Shown piece after piece: positions 35,228 to 43,452 of a stretch of DNA of 64,000 bases; position 1 is the stretch's first letter, and every line of letters starts with the position of its first letter. The notes under the pieces are model-generated. The model made no database searches and was not told the origin of the DNA. It saw only the letters and a list, made by a program, of their open reading frames with translations. The position numbers and the translations under genes are program-made. Origin of the DNA: JALHMI01 sp964598535 (GTDB lineage Bacteria > Planctomycetota > Planctomycetia > Pirellulales > PALSA-1355); NCBI GenBank assembly GCA_964598535.1, contig CAZRCI010000004.1, positions 62,001 to 126,000 on the forward strand, given 5' to 3'.

Positions 35228-36079
35228 TTAGTTCGCTTCGGCAATCATTCTTCGAGCGGCTTGCAGCGAGGGCTGTAAGGCCGCGGCCTGCACGCTGCCA
35301 CAGACACGCAGATACTGTTCAAGCAGCGGGAGCGCCTTGTGCGGTTGCCCCAGCCGTAAATAAACCAGGCCCAGGTCACGACGCTCCTGCGGAATCTGCG
35401 GCAAAAGCGCCGCCAACCGCTGTTGTACCTTGAGCAGTTGCGGCCAGCATTCGTGCATCGCATGCACGGACTTCAGGTTCTGGAGAACCCGGGCAGCAAT
35501 GTCCAACGGCGCGGCCGCGCGAAGTTGCTCTCTGGTGACACATTGGCCCGTGATGCACTCGATGCGCGCGCAAGCGCCATCGCAGTCGAGTACTTCACCC
35601 TGATTGAACGGGTCGACGAACAGGGCTTCGCCATTGCCACAACAGCTTCCGACGATGAAGTGACCGGGCGTATTGACGCCGAACATCTTCAGGCCCGTCC
35701 GCGCGGCAACCGCCATATACAGGATGCCCAGCGAGATGGGAATTCCCGTGCGCCGCTGGAGGACTTCGTTCAGGTAACTGTTTTCCGCCTCATAGTAGGC
35801 GTCGCGATTGCCGTGAAAGCCCTCAACCTGGTAAAGCAGATCGCTGATGGTCAGCAAATGGTCGCGCCGGTCGCGGCAACTCGGCTTGTGCGCTCGATCG
35901 CCACAGGCGACGCCCAGCCGGTCGATCTCCATCAGGCACCCGACACGGTCCAGGTTTGGCGCGGCGTCCTCGGCGACTTCGAGCATGAACTGCACCAGGT
36001 CGATCTCGGGGCGCCCGGCCAGTAGCTTGGAAAATTCGCAGGTCGGCTCGTATTGCGACATCGGGTACGCGTAAACCAT
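35228..36079 (-). CDS. SirB1-type transglutaminase-like/TPR protein (283 aa)
   Basis: Residues about 50-160 match the transglutaminase-like SirB1 family: SYLNEVLQRRTGIPISLGILYMAVA, then GLKMFGVNTPGHFIVG and LFVDPFNQGEVL. The C-terminal part is helical, with repeats (AALLPQIPQERRDLGLVYLRLGQ) like one or two TPRs. SirB1 family members lack a classical Cys nucleophile in this region and act as binding modules; function is unsettled. The start at 36079 is taken; the ATG at 36061 is equally possible. It precedes murD by 50 bases and is divergent from fumC. Confidence 0.85.
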   Translation of the reverse strand: MVYAYPMSQYEPTCEFSKLLAGRPEIDLVQFMLEVAEDAAPNLDRVGCLMEIDRLGVACGDRAHKPSCRDRRDHLLTISDLLYQVEGFHGNRDAYYEAENSYLNEVLQRRTGIPISLGILYMAVAARTGLKMFGVNTPGHFIVGSCCGNGEALFVDPFNQGEVLDCDGACARIECITGQCVTREQLRAAAPLDIAARVLQNLKSVHAMHECWPQLLKVQQRLAALLPQIPQERRDLGLVYLRLGQPHKALPLLEQYLRVCGSVQAAALQPSLQAARRMIAEAN

Positions 36080-36465
36080 CGGTACGAAAGAAAAGGAATG
36101 GACAAGTGTCGCGCAGTGTCGAATTCTAGCGCCGCTCAGAGGCAGCGGCAATTGAGATTTGTTCTGGATAGCCCCTGGCGGCAATGCCAGCTTGGACATT
36201 TTCAGGAATGACTATTGTTTGGTTCCGCTGGTCACGGCCACGCGCCGGATGAGCGACCTGCGGGTTGGAATCCGTAAAAAGGCCGACAAAACAGGGCTTT
36301 TGTCGGCCTTTTGGAAACGGGTGGAACCCGCTATTATTGCGCGATGGATCAGGCTAAAGATGATGTTTCCCCCGCACGGGGTCCCCAGATTCGTGGATCG
36401 CGATGCGCGCCAGGGAATGGGTGGAGTCGATACCTCCCGAACAGTAGGCATCCAAGGTAAGCAGC
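36080..36465. other. Divergent intergenic region sirB1-like / fumC
   Basis: 386 bases with no believable gene. It contains short hairpins at about 36174-36190 and 36317-36330 and the strong terminator-like hairpin listed separately. Promoters for both divergent genes should be here but no clear -35/-10 pair was seen. Confidence 0.5.
36277..36312. terminator. Perfect bidirectional terminator-like hairpin upstream of fumC
   Basis: AAAAGGCCGACAAAA (36277-36291) pairs with TTTTGTCGGCCTTTT (36298-36312) across a six-base loop. It carries A runs on the left and T runs on the right, so it looks like an intrinsic terminator in both directions. It lies 154 bases before fumC in a divergent region, where no gene end would be expected; it may be an attenuator or the end of a small RNA. 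Confidence 0.7.
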
Positions 36466-37887
36466 ATGAGTGAATTTCGGACCGAACGCGATTCGATGGG
36501 CGATGTACGGGTGCCCGCCAAGGCCTATTACGGGGCTCAAACCCAGCGGGCGAAGGACAATTTTCCCGTCAGCGGAGAGCCGCTTCCCGCCGCGCTCATC
36601 CATGCGCTGGGGTTGGTCAAGTTTGCGGCCGCCGTCGCCAATCGCGATTTGGGCAAGCTTACCGGATCCGGCAAAAATCCACTTAACGAAAAGCAGGTTC
36701 AGGCCTTGCTCGACGCGACCCGCGAGGTGGCCGCCGGAAAGCTCGACGGTGAATTCCCGATCGACATCTACCAAACCGGTTCGGGGACCTCGAGCAATAT
36801 GAATGCCAACGAGGTGATCGCCAACCGCGCTATCGAGCTGATTGGCGGCGATCGATTTCAGGCCGACAAGCCGATCCATCCGAACGACCATGTGAACATG
36901 GGCCAGAGCACGAACGACATGTTTCCCACGGCGGTCCATGTGGCCGTGGCGCAGGCTGTCCAGAAGGACTTGATCCCCCAGCTTGAGCGGCTGCGAGACG
37001 TGTTGGCCGATAAATCGCGGGCTTGGGACGACATCATCAAGATCGGCCGCACGCATTTGGCCGACGCTACGCCGATTCGGTTGGGCCAGGAGTTCAGTGG
37101 TTATGCGAGGCAGCTCGCCCTTTCGGTCGAGCGTGCCAAGGCCGCAGTCCAAGCGGTGCTCGAGTTGCCGGCCGGCGGTACCGCCGTGGGCACCGGCATC
37201 AACACCCATCCGGAGTTCGGCAAGCGCGTAGCCGCGGTGCTGGCCAAGGAAACCGGCATTCCCTTCATCGAAGCCGTCAATCACTTCGAGGCCAATGCCA
37301 ACCGCGATGGCCTGGTCGCCGCGAGCGGCAGCCTGCGCACGATCGCGGTTACGCTCTTCAACGTGTCGAACAACATCCGCTGGCTGGGGAGCGGGCCGCG
37401 CTGCGGCTTTTATGAGGTCATGCTCCCTGATCGGCAGCCGGGATCTTCGATCATGCCGGGCAAGGTGAATCCCGTGATGTGCGAAAGTATGATGCAGGTT
37501 TGCGCGCGTGTGATCGGACATGACCAGGCATTGGCCTTTGCCGGAGCGACGGGCGGCAACTTCGAGCTCAATATCATGATGCCGATGATGGGCGCCACGG
37601 CTCTCGAATCTGTCCATCTGCTGGCAAGTTGCACGCGGGCGTTCATCGACTTTTGCGCCCTGGAGATGGAAGCGAACGCCGAAGCCTGCGAAGCCTCGGT
37701 CGAGGATAGCCTGGCGATGGTCACGAGCTTGAACCCACATATTGGATACGAGAAGGCCGCGGCGCTAGCGAAAGAAGCCTTTAAAACCGGCAAGACGATT
37801 CGCCAGCTTTGCCAGGAACAGAAGATCCTGCCGGAGGCCGTGCTGAACGAGGCGCTCGACCCGCGGCGGATGACGGAGCCACACTAA
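36466..37887 (+). CDS. fumC: Class II fumarate hydratase (473 aa)
   Basis: FumC converts fumarate to malate in the TCA cycle. The sequence has GAQTQRAKDNFP, the QSTNDMFPTAVH region, the THLADATPIRLGQEFSG block and the superfamily signature GSSIMPGKVNP at 326-336. The whole protein is of normal length and highly conserved. The ATG has AAGG about nine bases before it. It is preceded by a terminator-like hairpin in its leader region and stands alone upstream of a TPR gene. Confidence 0.95.
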   Translation: MSEFRTERDSMGDVRVPAKAYYGAQTQRAKDNFPVSGEPLPAALIHALGLVKFAAAVANRDLGKLTGSGKNPLNEKQVQALLDATREVAAGKLDGEFPIDIYQTGSGTSSNMNANEVIANRAIELIGGDRFQADKPIHPNDHVNMGQSTNDMFPTAVHVAVAQAVQKDLIPQLERLRDVLADKSRAWDDIIKIGRTHLADATPIRLGQEFSGYARQLALSVERAKAAVQAVLELPAGGTAVGTGINTHPEFGKRVAAVLAKETGIPFIEAVNHFEANANRDGLVAASGSLRTIAVTLFNVSNNIRWLGSGPRCGFYEVMLPDRQPGSSIMPGKVNPVMCESMMQVCARVIGHDQALAFAGATGGNFELNIMMPMMGATALESVHLLASCTRAFIDFCALEMEANAEACEASVEDSLAMVTSLNPHIGYEKAAALAKEAFKTGKTIRQLCQEQKILPEAVLNEALDPRRMTEPH

Positions 37888-38005
37888 GTCAAGGCAGGAG
37901 CCGGGCCGGAGGGTGAGCAAATGCTCGGCCCCTCACGAACGAAAGTGTCTGACGATCCTGCCTTTCCAAAATCATTTCCACTCGCGAACAAGGAGGTTCA
38001 CGAAG

Positions 38006-39667
38006 ATGGCCGGTCGACAACTCTCGCTGCTTGCCGCATTGGCGGTAGTGCTGACGAGCTCCGTACACGTAGTGGCCGCACCGCCTGCGCACCTTGTTCC
38101 GTTTCCGGAAGACGTGCAGCAGACGCCGGCGAAGCAGGTAAAGCCCGAGCCGCCAAGGTCGACGTTTCAACCGAGATTTCGCCCGCCAAAGGTGAGCAGC
38201 GCCGAAACGTCCGATGTGGCCGAGAGCGAGAATGCGGCTGTGCGGGAAGTGATGCGAGATGCGCAGGTGACGCCTGCCAGCGCTTCCGAGCCGCTGATTC
38301 AGGAACCAGCGCAGGCGGCCGAAACGGAACATGCGTCGAGCGCGGCGACGGCCGCCGCGGGCGGTCCGGAATTGCTGGCGGAGTCCGAGGTTGAGCCAGC
38401 GAAACTGGAAGGTCGCGCCGCACTGGACGAGGCCTACACGCGCAGCAAGGCGGCCGCCGATGAAGCCGAATACAGCGCGATCATCGCGCTCTGCGAACAA
38501 GGCAAGATCGGAGTGTCCGACGCCTATAAAGCCTATGCCGATCAACTCATGGGGTGGGCATACAATCGTCGTGGCGAGGCGCGTGCCAGGGCCGGCAACG
38601 ACCAGCAGGCCCTCACCGACTTCGAGACGGCCGCGCGGATGGGGGGCGCCTGGCGTGCAATTCATAATCGCGGCGTAAGCTACGCGGCGGCCGGGCGCCT
38701 GGACGACGCGGCGGCCGATTTTGATCACACGATCCAGCTCAATCCGCGCTATACCAACGCTTATTACAATCGCGCGGAGCTTCGCTATCGCCGGGGCGAC
38801 TATGAAGGCGCGATCGCCGATTACTCCCAGGCGATCAAGCTCGGGCCACCGGATGCCGCGATGTACAACGGTCGCGGCCACGCGTTCTATCGGCTCGAAC
38901 GATTTGGCGATGCTTTGCGCGACTATGGCGAGTCGATCAAGCTCGATCCGAGCAATCCTGATCCGCTGGTCAATCGCGGCGATACGCACGCCGATCTGGG
39001 GCAGTACGGCGAAGCGGCGGCCGACTATCGGGCCGCGGTCAAGGTCGCTCCGGAAAGTGCGAGAGCGTTTCAAGCGGCCGCCTGGCTGATGGCCACGTGT
39101 CCGGATGCCCAGTATCGAGACGATGCTCTGGCGATCGACGCCGCCCGCCGAGCGATCGAGCTCGAAGGCGAAACCTTTCGCAATCTTTCAACGCTTGCGG
39201 CCGCACAGGCTAGCGCTCGGCAGTTTCGGGAGGCCCAGGCAACCCAAGAACGTGCGATTGCCGCGGCCCCCAAAGAGCAGGTCGTCAATGGCGAGAAAAT
39301 GATGGCCTTGTACCGCCGCGAGATCGCCTTCCGCGATCGGCCAATCACCGCGTACGAAACGCCCGAGGAAGCCGATCTCGATCAGGTGAAGCAGGCCGCC
39401 GTCAACGAACGCATTGGTGCCATCACCGGCCGCGCCAAGCGGGCCGACTACGTCGAACCGATCGCCGCTCCTCCCCGCGGTCAGCAGACGCAGTACGTGC
39501 CGCCCATGCGCAACGGAAGGTACATCGATTCCAGAAATCCGCAGCCCGAATCCGGTTGGAATGGGCTGATCCCCAAATCGCTGATGGGAAATCCCAGTCC
39601 TTCGGGCGCCACGCAACCCACGGGACCGCAGCGAGCCCGGCTCTTCGGCCCCAAGGGGCGCATCTGA
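38006..39667 (+). CDS. Exported TPR-repeat protein (553 aa)
   Basis: A signal peptide (about 1-23) is followed by a Pro/Glu/Ala-rich stretch and then tetratricopeptide repeats from about 140 to 400, recognisable by AYYNRAELRYRRGDYEGAIADY, the next repeat MYNGRGHAFYRLERFGDAL and NPDPLVNRGDTHADL. TPRs bind proteins, so it may be a periplasmic or surface scaffold. The tail is Pro-rich and low complexity. The ATG at 38006 has AGGAGG nine bases before it, whereas the longer frame to 37913 starts before any signal peptide. Confidence 0.8.
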   Translation: MAGRQLSLLAALAVVLTSSVHVVAAPPAHLVPFPEDVQQTPAKQVKPEPPRSTFQPRFRPPKVSSAETSDVAESENAAVREVMRDAQVTPASASEPLIQEPAQAAETEHASSAATAAAGGPELLAESEVEPAKLEGRAALDEAYTRSKAAADEAEYSAIIALCEQGKIGVSDAYKAYADQLMGWAYNRRGEARARAGNDQQALTDFETAARMGGAWRAIHNRGVSYAAAGRLDDAAADFDHTIQLNPRYTNAYYNRAELRYRRGDYEGAIADYSQAIKLGPPDAAMYNGRGHAFYRLERFGDALRDYGESIKLDPSNPDPLVNRGDTHADLGQYGEAAADYRAAVKVAPESARAFQAAAWLMATCPDAQYRDDALAIDAARRAIELEGETFRNLSTLAAAQASARQFREAQATQERAIAAAPKEQVVNGEKMMALYRREIAFRDRPITAYETPEEADLDQVKQAAVNERIGAITGRAKRADYVEPIAAPPRGQQTQYVPPMRNGRYIDSRNPQPESGWNGLIPKSLMGNPSPSGATQPTGPQRARLFGPKGRI

Positions 39668-40149
39668 TAGACTCAGGCACCTGGAGATGGACAATGCATC
39701 CGCGATGAGGGCCGTGACCAGGACGGCGGAACCACCGCGAAGAAGGCCCCCGGCGGACGGTCCAGGCCATGCCCCCTGCTAGATGGGCGCGGCTATAAGG
39801 AAAAGGAATTCAGCTCTATTTGGTCCGCATGAGCTTCTGGTCGTCCTGGCCGTTTATGCTCTTCCGACGAGGCTGCCCAGCGGCTTCTTTGTGGGGCCGC
39901 ACATACCGACTGCCGCAGAGCGTGTCTCGTGTTAATCGGCATCATCGCTGCGATCGCGGTATGGCGGCTTATCCGCCAGATGTCGCTATAGACGCCCCCC
40001 CGAATTCCCTCGGGCGGGAATTTGACCATCCCCCCTAACTTCAACTATACTAGAGAGTTCCGAGCGGGAGCTGCCGGAAGATCTGGAGGGCATTGAAGCC
40101 CCTGACGGCCGGCATTCACATCCACTTCGCTCGCGAGAGTCGCACCACG
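39668..40149. other. Intergenic region with hairpins and a promoter
   Basis: No believable gene in 482 bases. Two small hairpins are visible: GGCGG/CCGCC at 39963-39977 and AATTCCC/GGGAATT at 40003-40022. A good sigma-70 promoter lies just after the second hairpin and is listed separately. Confidence 0.5.
40022..40051 (+). promoter_or_regulatory. Sigma-70-like promoter of the unknown exported protein at 40150
   Basis: TTGACC (40022-40027) and TATACT (40046-40051) are 18 bases apart and both match consensus at five of six positions. It lies about 98 bases before the ATG. The left edge of the -35 box overlaps the end of the AATTCCC/GGGAATT inverted repeat, which could be an operator. Confidence 0.5.
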
Positions 40150-41070
40150 ATGCGTCATTTGTCCTTGGCTCGTGCTCCGTTCGTTCCGACGCTATTGGCA
40201 TTGCTGGTCGCGCTTGCTTCTGCCCGGGCGCAAGATGCCGATCCGGCTCCGCCCTTCCGGCAGCTTGCGCCGGGCGTGGAGATCACGATTGCGCCCAGCC
40301 TGGAAGAATCTGAGACGGTTTCGAAAGCCGATATCGTTGAGATTTTGCAAGGGATTCCGGGACTCGACTGGTCGCCCCGGTATGCGCCCGAGACGCAAAC
40401 GCTGAAGGCCATGGCCACGGGCACGGAGTTCCGCCGCACGATCTGGTGTTTGGAGTTTACGTTCAAGCCGGTGCGGACGATCTGGGTCGACGTTCCCCAG
40501 GCAGACGGCAAAATGCAGCGGACACTCGTTTGGTACATGGTCTACCGCGTGCGCAATCCGGGGGGGGCCCTGAAGCCGACGAAAAACAACGACGGAGCCG
40601 TGACCATTGATCCGCTGGATCGCGAAGTGCGTTTCTTCCCGCAGTTCGTGCTCGAGTCGCACGAATATAAGAAGGCCTATCTCGATCGAATCATTCCGAC
40701 GGCGATTCAAGCAATTCAGGAAAAAGAAGATCCCAACCGAAAGCTGCTGAACAGCGTAGAAATTGGCAGTCAACTGGTGCCGGTGTCGAGCGATCTGGTC
40801 GATAAGAGCCTGTGGGGCGTGGCGACCTGGGAGGGAGTTGATCCGCGGATCGACTTTTTCTCGGTATACGTCGAAGGTCTGACGAACGCTTATCGCTGGG
40901 CCGACCCCCCGGGCGGCTTCAAGGCAGGCCACCCCCCCACTACCGGCCGGGTCTTGATGCAAAAGAATCTGATGTTGAATTTCTGGCGTCCCGGCGATGA
41001 GCGGGAAGACGGCCAGCTCATTCGGTTCGGCATTCCGGGCAAGGTTGACTATAGCTGGGTATATCGCTAA
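40150..41070 (+). CDS. Exported protein of unknown function (306 aa)
   Basis: A signal peptide ends near ARAQDAD (about residue 28). The rest is well-ordered, with regular beta-type segments (IWCLEFTFKPVRTIWVDV), VWYMVYRVRNPGG, VRFFPQFVLESHEYKKAYLDRIIPTA and an ending RVLMQKNLMLNFWRPGDE. I do not recognise the family; it resembles conserved planctomycete proteins of unknown function. The ATG at 40150 starts the signal peptide; the upstream frame to 40093 does not add a plausible N-terminus. Confidence 0.65.
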   Translation: MRHLSLARAPFVPTLLALLVALASARAQDADPAPPFRQLAPGVEITIAPSLEESETVSKADIVEILQGIPGLDWSPRYAPETQTLKAMATGTEFRRTIWCLEFTFKPVRTIWVDVPQADGKMQRTLVWYMVYRVRNPGGALKPTKNNDGAVTIDPLDREVRFFPQFVLESHEYKKAYLDRIIPTAIQAIQEKEDPNRKLLNSVEIGSQLVPVSSDLVDKSLWGVATWEGVDPRIDFFSVYVEGLTNAYRWADPPGGFKAGHPPTTGRVLMQKNLMLNFWRPGDEREDGQLIRFGIPGKVDYSWVYR

Positions 41071-41191
41071 ATTGAGTGATTCCTTTAGTGGTAGTATCGG
41101 GCCCGGCGGGCTCATTCAATAAATAACCACGTACAATGCCAGCGCCGACCGCTGACGAAGCAGGTCTCCTGGCACGTTGGAGAGACAAGTC

Positions 41192-41440
41192 ATGGCACAT
41201 AAGAAGGGTCAAGGTTCCAGTCGCAATGGGCGCGATTCGAACGCGCAGCGGCGGGGCGTCAAGCGATACGCCGGCGAGCGCGTGCAGGCCGGTAACATTA
41301 TCGTGCGTCAGGTCGGCACCAAGTTTCACGCCGGCGCGAATGTTGGCCAGGGCTCCGACTATACGCTGTTCGCGTTGACGGACGGTGTGGTGAAGTTCGA
41401 CCGTGAAGGCCGCCGCGTGAATGTCGTGGGCGCCGCCTAG
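41192..41440 (+). CDS. rpmA: 50S ribosomal protein L27 (82 aa)
   Basis: L27 lies near the peptidyl transferase centre of the large ribosomal subunit. MAHKKGQGSSRNGRDSN and GNIIVRQVGTKFHAG, then DYTLFAL and VKFDR match the family from end to end. The ATG at 41192 is right because MAHKKG is the canonical start, with GGAGAG upstream. The usual partner rplU (L21) is not upstream; an unknown exported protein is instead. obgE, normally downstream of rpmA, follows here after a structured gap. Confidence 0.97.
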   Translation: MAHKKGQGSSRNGRDSNAQRRGVKRYAGERVQAGNIIVRQVGTKFHAGANVGQGSDYTLFALTDGVVKFDREGRRVNVVGAA

Positions 41441-41442
41441 TT

Positions 41443-41539
41443 GAGGCTGCCTAATGGGCGTTACCCAGTTGGCGTCCATCCCGATTTAGTCGGGTGACGT
41501 GTAACGCGCAGTAGGCTGCGTGACGCAGCAGCGAACCTC
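41443..41539 (+). ncRNA. Candidate multi-branched structured RNA or palindromic element between rpmA and obgE
   Basis: Beginning three bases after the rpmA stop there is a large hairpin: bases 41451-41464 pair with 41501-41514 with two single mismatches. It holds an inner CCCGA/TCGGG hairpin (41480-41494) plus CGTC/GACG pairs. A second hairpin CTGCG/CGCAG lies at 41516-41528. A closing stem joins GAGG CTGC (41443-41450) to GCAG and CCTC (41528-41539). The arrangement resembles a multi-branched RNA or a mobile palindromic unit. No known family is recognised, so the class is a guess. Confidence 0.35.
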
Positions 41540-41558
41540 GCATAGTCCGATATACTTG

Positions 41559-41587
41559 AGCCCAGGGAAAGCATTCCCTGGGCTTTG
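41559..41587 (+). terminator. Terminator-like hairpin upstream of obgE
   Basis: AGCCCAGGGAA (41559-41569) pairs perfectly with TTCCCTGGGCT (41574-41584) around an AGCA loop, followed by TTTGCTATT, a weak T run. It could end the rpmA transcript or limit read-through into obgE, which starts 48 bases later. Confidence 0.6.
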
Positions 41588-41634
41588 CTATTGCGCGACA
41601 GATTTAATGCTCCGCGCCGAAAGAGGTTTTTTAC

Positions 41635-42642
41635 GTGTTTGTGGACGCCGTTACCATTGAAGTTGAAGCCGGCCGTGGAGGCGATGGTTGTCTCAGCTTT
41701 CGTCGCGAGAAGTACGTTCCGCGCGGCGGCCCGGACGGCGGCGACGGCGGCGACGGCGGCAGCGTGATCTTCATCGCTACGGCCGGCGTCGATAGCTTGG
41801 CGGCGTTGGCCGGACGCCATCATTGGAAGGCCCAGAACGGCGAACGCGGCGGCAGCTCGAATTGCCACGGCCGCAACGGCGAGGATCTTGCGATTCTGCT
41901 ACCGCCGGGCACCCTGATCATCGACGCCGAGCAAGGGCACGTGATCAAAGATCTGGCCACGGTCGGAGATCGTGTCGTCGCGGCACACGGCGGACGCGGC
42001 GGCAAAGGTAACATGCGCTTCAAAAGCGCGACGAACCGCGCTCCGCGCCAGACTACTCCGGGCGGCGAACCCGAGCGACGGCTCTTGCGACTCGAACTGA
42101 AAGTGATCGCGGACGTCGGCTTGGTCGGCAAACCCAATGCCGGCAAAAGCACGCTGCTCAGCCGCCTGTCTCGTGCCCGGCCAGAAATCGCCGACTATCC
42201 GTTCACAACCAAGTTTCCGAACCTGGGAATCGTGCAAGTGGGGGCCGATCGATCGTTTGTGCTGGCGGACATTCCAGGCTTGATCGAGGGCGCCCATGAA
42301 GGCGCCGGCCTGGGGCACGAATTTCTCAAACACATTCAGCGCGCCGGCATCCTGGTGCACTTGGTCGAGCCTGCGCCCGTGGACGGCACGGATCCGCTGG
42401 AAAACTATCGTGTCGTGCATGCCGAGCTCGAACAGTACGACCGAGAGTTGGCCGAGCGACCGGAGATCGTCGTCGTGAGTAAGGCCGAATTGCCCGGCGC
42501 GGCAGAAGTTCGCGACGCGTTGGCCGCTGAGCTCGGGCGCGACGTTCTGACGATCTCGGCCGTGACGGGACAAGGGCTCGATCGGCTGGTGCATGCCATG
42601 GTGCGCGAGCTCGACGTCCGGTCGGAGGCCTCGACCCAATGA
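41635..42642 (+). CDS. obgE: Obg family GTPase (335 aa)
   Basis: ObgE is a GTPase for late assembly of the 50S subunit and stress control. The glycine-rich Obg fold is at the N-terminus (GRGGDGCLSFRREKYVPRGGPDGGDGG), followed by the G domain with GKPNAGKST (166-173), DIPGLIEGAHEGAGLGHEFLKH and VVVSKAELPG. No extended C-terminal domain is present. The start is a GTG at 41635 with AAAGAGG eight bases before it. Its stop overlaps the coaX start by four bases, so both are coupled. Confidence 0.96.
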   Translation: MFVDAVTIEVEAGRGGDGCLSFRREKYVPRGGPDGGDGGDGGSVIFIATAGVDSLAALAGRHHWKAQNGERGGSSNCHGRNGEDLAILLPPGTLIIDAEQGHVIKDLATVGDRVVAAHGGRGGKGNMRFKSATNRAPRQTTPGGEPERRLLRLELKVIADVGLVGKPNAGKSTLLSRLSRARPEIADYPFTTKFPNLGIVQVGADRSFVLADIPGLIEGAHEGAGLGHEFLKHIQRAGILVHLVEPAPVDGTDPLENYRVVHAELEQYDRELAERPEIVVVSKAELPGAAEVRDALAAELGRDVLTISAVTGQGLDRLVHAMVRELDVRSEASTQ

Positions 42643-43439
42643 ACGCGGCAGCCGGCAATGCACGCGCTCTGGTGACAGTCGACGTGGGCAACACACGGCT
42701 CAAGCTGGGTGTGTTCGATTTGCCATTTGAGGGGTCGCTGCCGCATCCGCGGGCTACGATCTCACTCGGTCAAGCGTGGGAACCCGCCGAGATCGATGCT
42801 TTTCTGGGCGAACCTCCCGCGGCCTATGAGTGGTCCATTGCCAGCGTGAACAAGCCTGGCCGCGAGCGTCTTGTCGCATGGCTCGCCGCGCGTGGAGTAC
42901 AAAGCGTTCGGCGGTTGGATTTTGGTGATCTGCCGCTCGTGGTCGAGGTTCTGCACCCAGAGAAGGTGGGGGCCGATCGACTGGTGAACGCCGTCGCGGT
43001 AAACCGCCTTCGCATGCACGGCACGCCCGCGATCATCATCGATATGGGAACGGCGCTGACGATTGACGTGCTGTCGGCCGAGGGCGCGTTCATTGGCGGG
43101 GCGATCCTGCTGGGCGTGGCCACCAGTGCTCGCGCGCTGCACGAGTTCACGGATGCACTACCGCTGATCGAGGTAACGGCGATACCGCCACCGGCCCTGG
43201 GGCGTTCGACGGTCGAAGCGATGACCTCTGGTCTGTATTGGGGCGCCGTTGGCGCGGTGCGCGAGCTTGTCGCCAAGCTGACCGAAGAGGTCGGCGAAGC
43301 TGAAATCTACCTGACGGGCGGCGCGGGGACGCTGTTCGCCAGCGTGCTGGCCGAGCAGGAACGCCGGCCACCGCAATTCATTCCGCATCTGACCTTGGCT
43401 GGCATTGCGATCGCCGCTTCCGATGCGGCAAAGCCTTAG
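42639..43439 (+). CDS. coaX: Type III pantothenate kinase (266 aa)
   Basis: CoaX phosphorylates pantothenate in the first step of coenzyme A synthesis. The ASKHA-fold signatures are present: VDVGNTRLKLG, EKVGADRLVNAVA and IIDMGTALTIDVLS. Length is normal. It overlaps obgE by four bases (ATGA) and is followed after 13 bases by an mnmE-like gene, forming a tight operon. Confidence 0.93.
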   Translation: MNAAAGNARALVTVDVGNTRLKLGVFDLPFEGSLPHPRATISLGQAWEPAEIDAFLGEPPAAYEWSIASVNKPGRERLVAWLAARGVQSVRRLDFGDLPLVVEVLHPEKVGADRLVNAVAVNRLRMHGTPAIIIDMGTALTIDVLSAEGAFIGGAILLGVATSARALHEFTDALPLIEVTAIPPPALGRSTVEAMTSGLYWGAVGAVRELVAKLTEEVGEAEIYLTGGAGTLFASVLAEQERRPPQFIPHLTLAGIAIAASDAAKP

Positions 43440-43452
43440 GGCGGAGGACCTC

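Noticed and set aside
36159..36473. 104-residue frame in the fumC leader
   Set aside because: It runs through the terminator hairpin and overlaps the fumC start, with no recognisable protein features.
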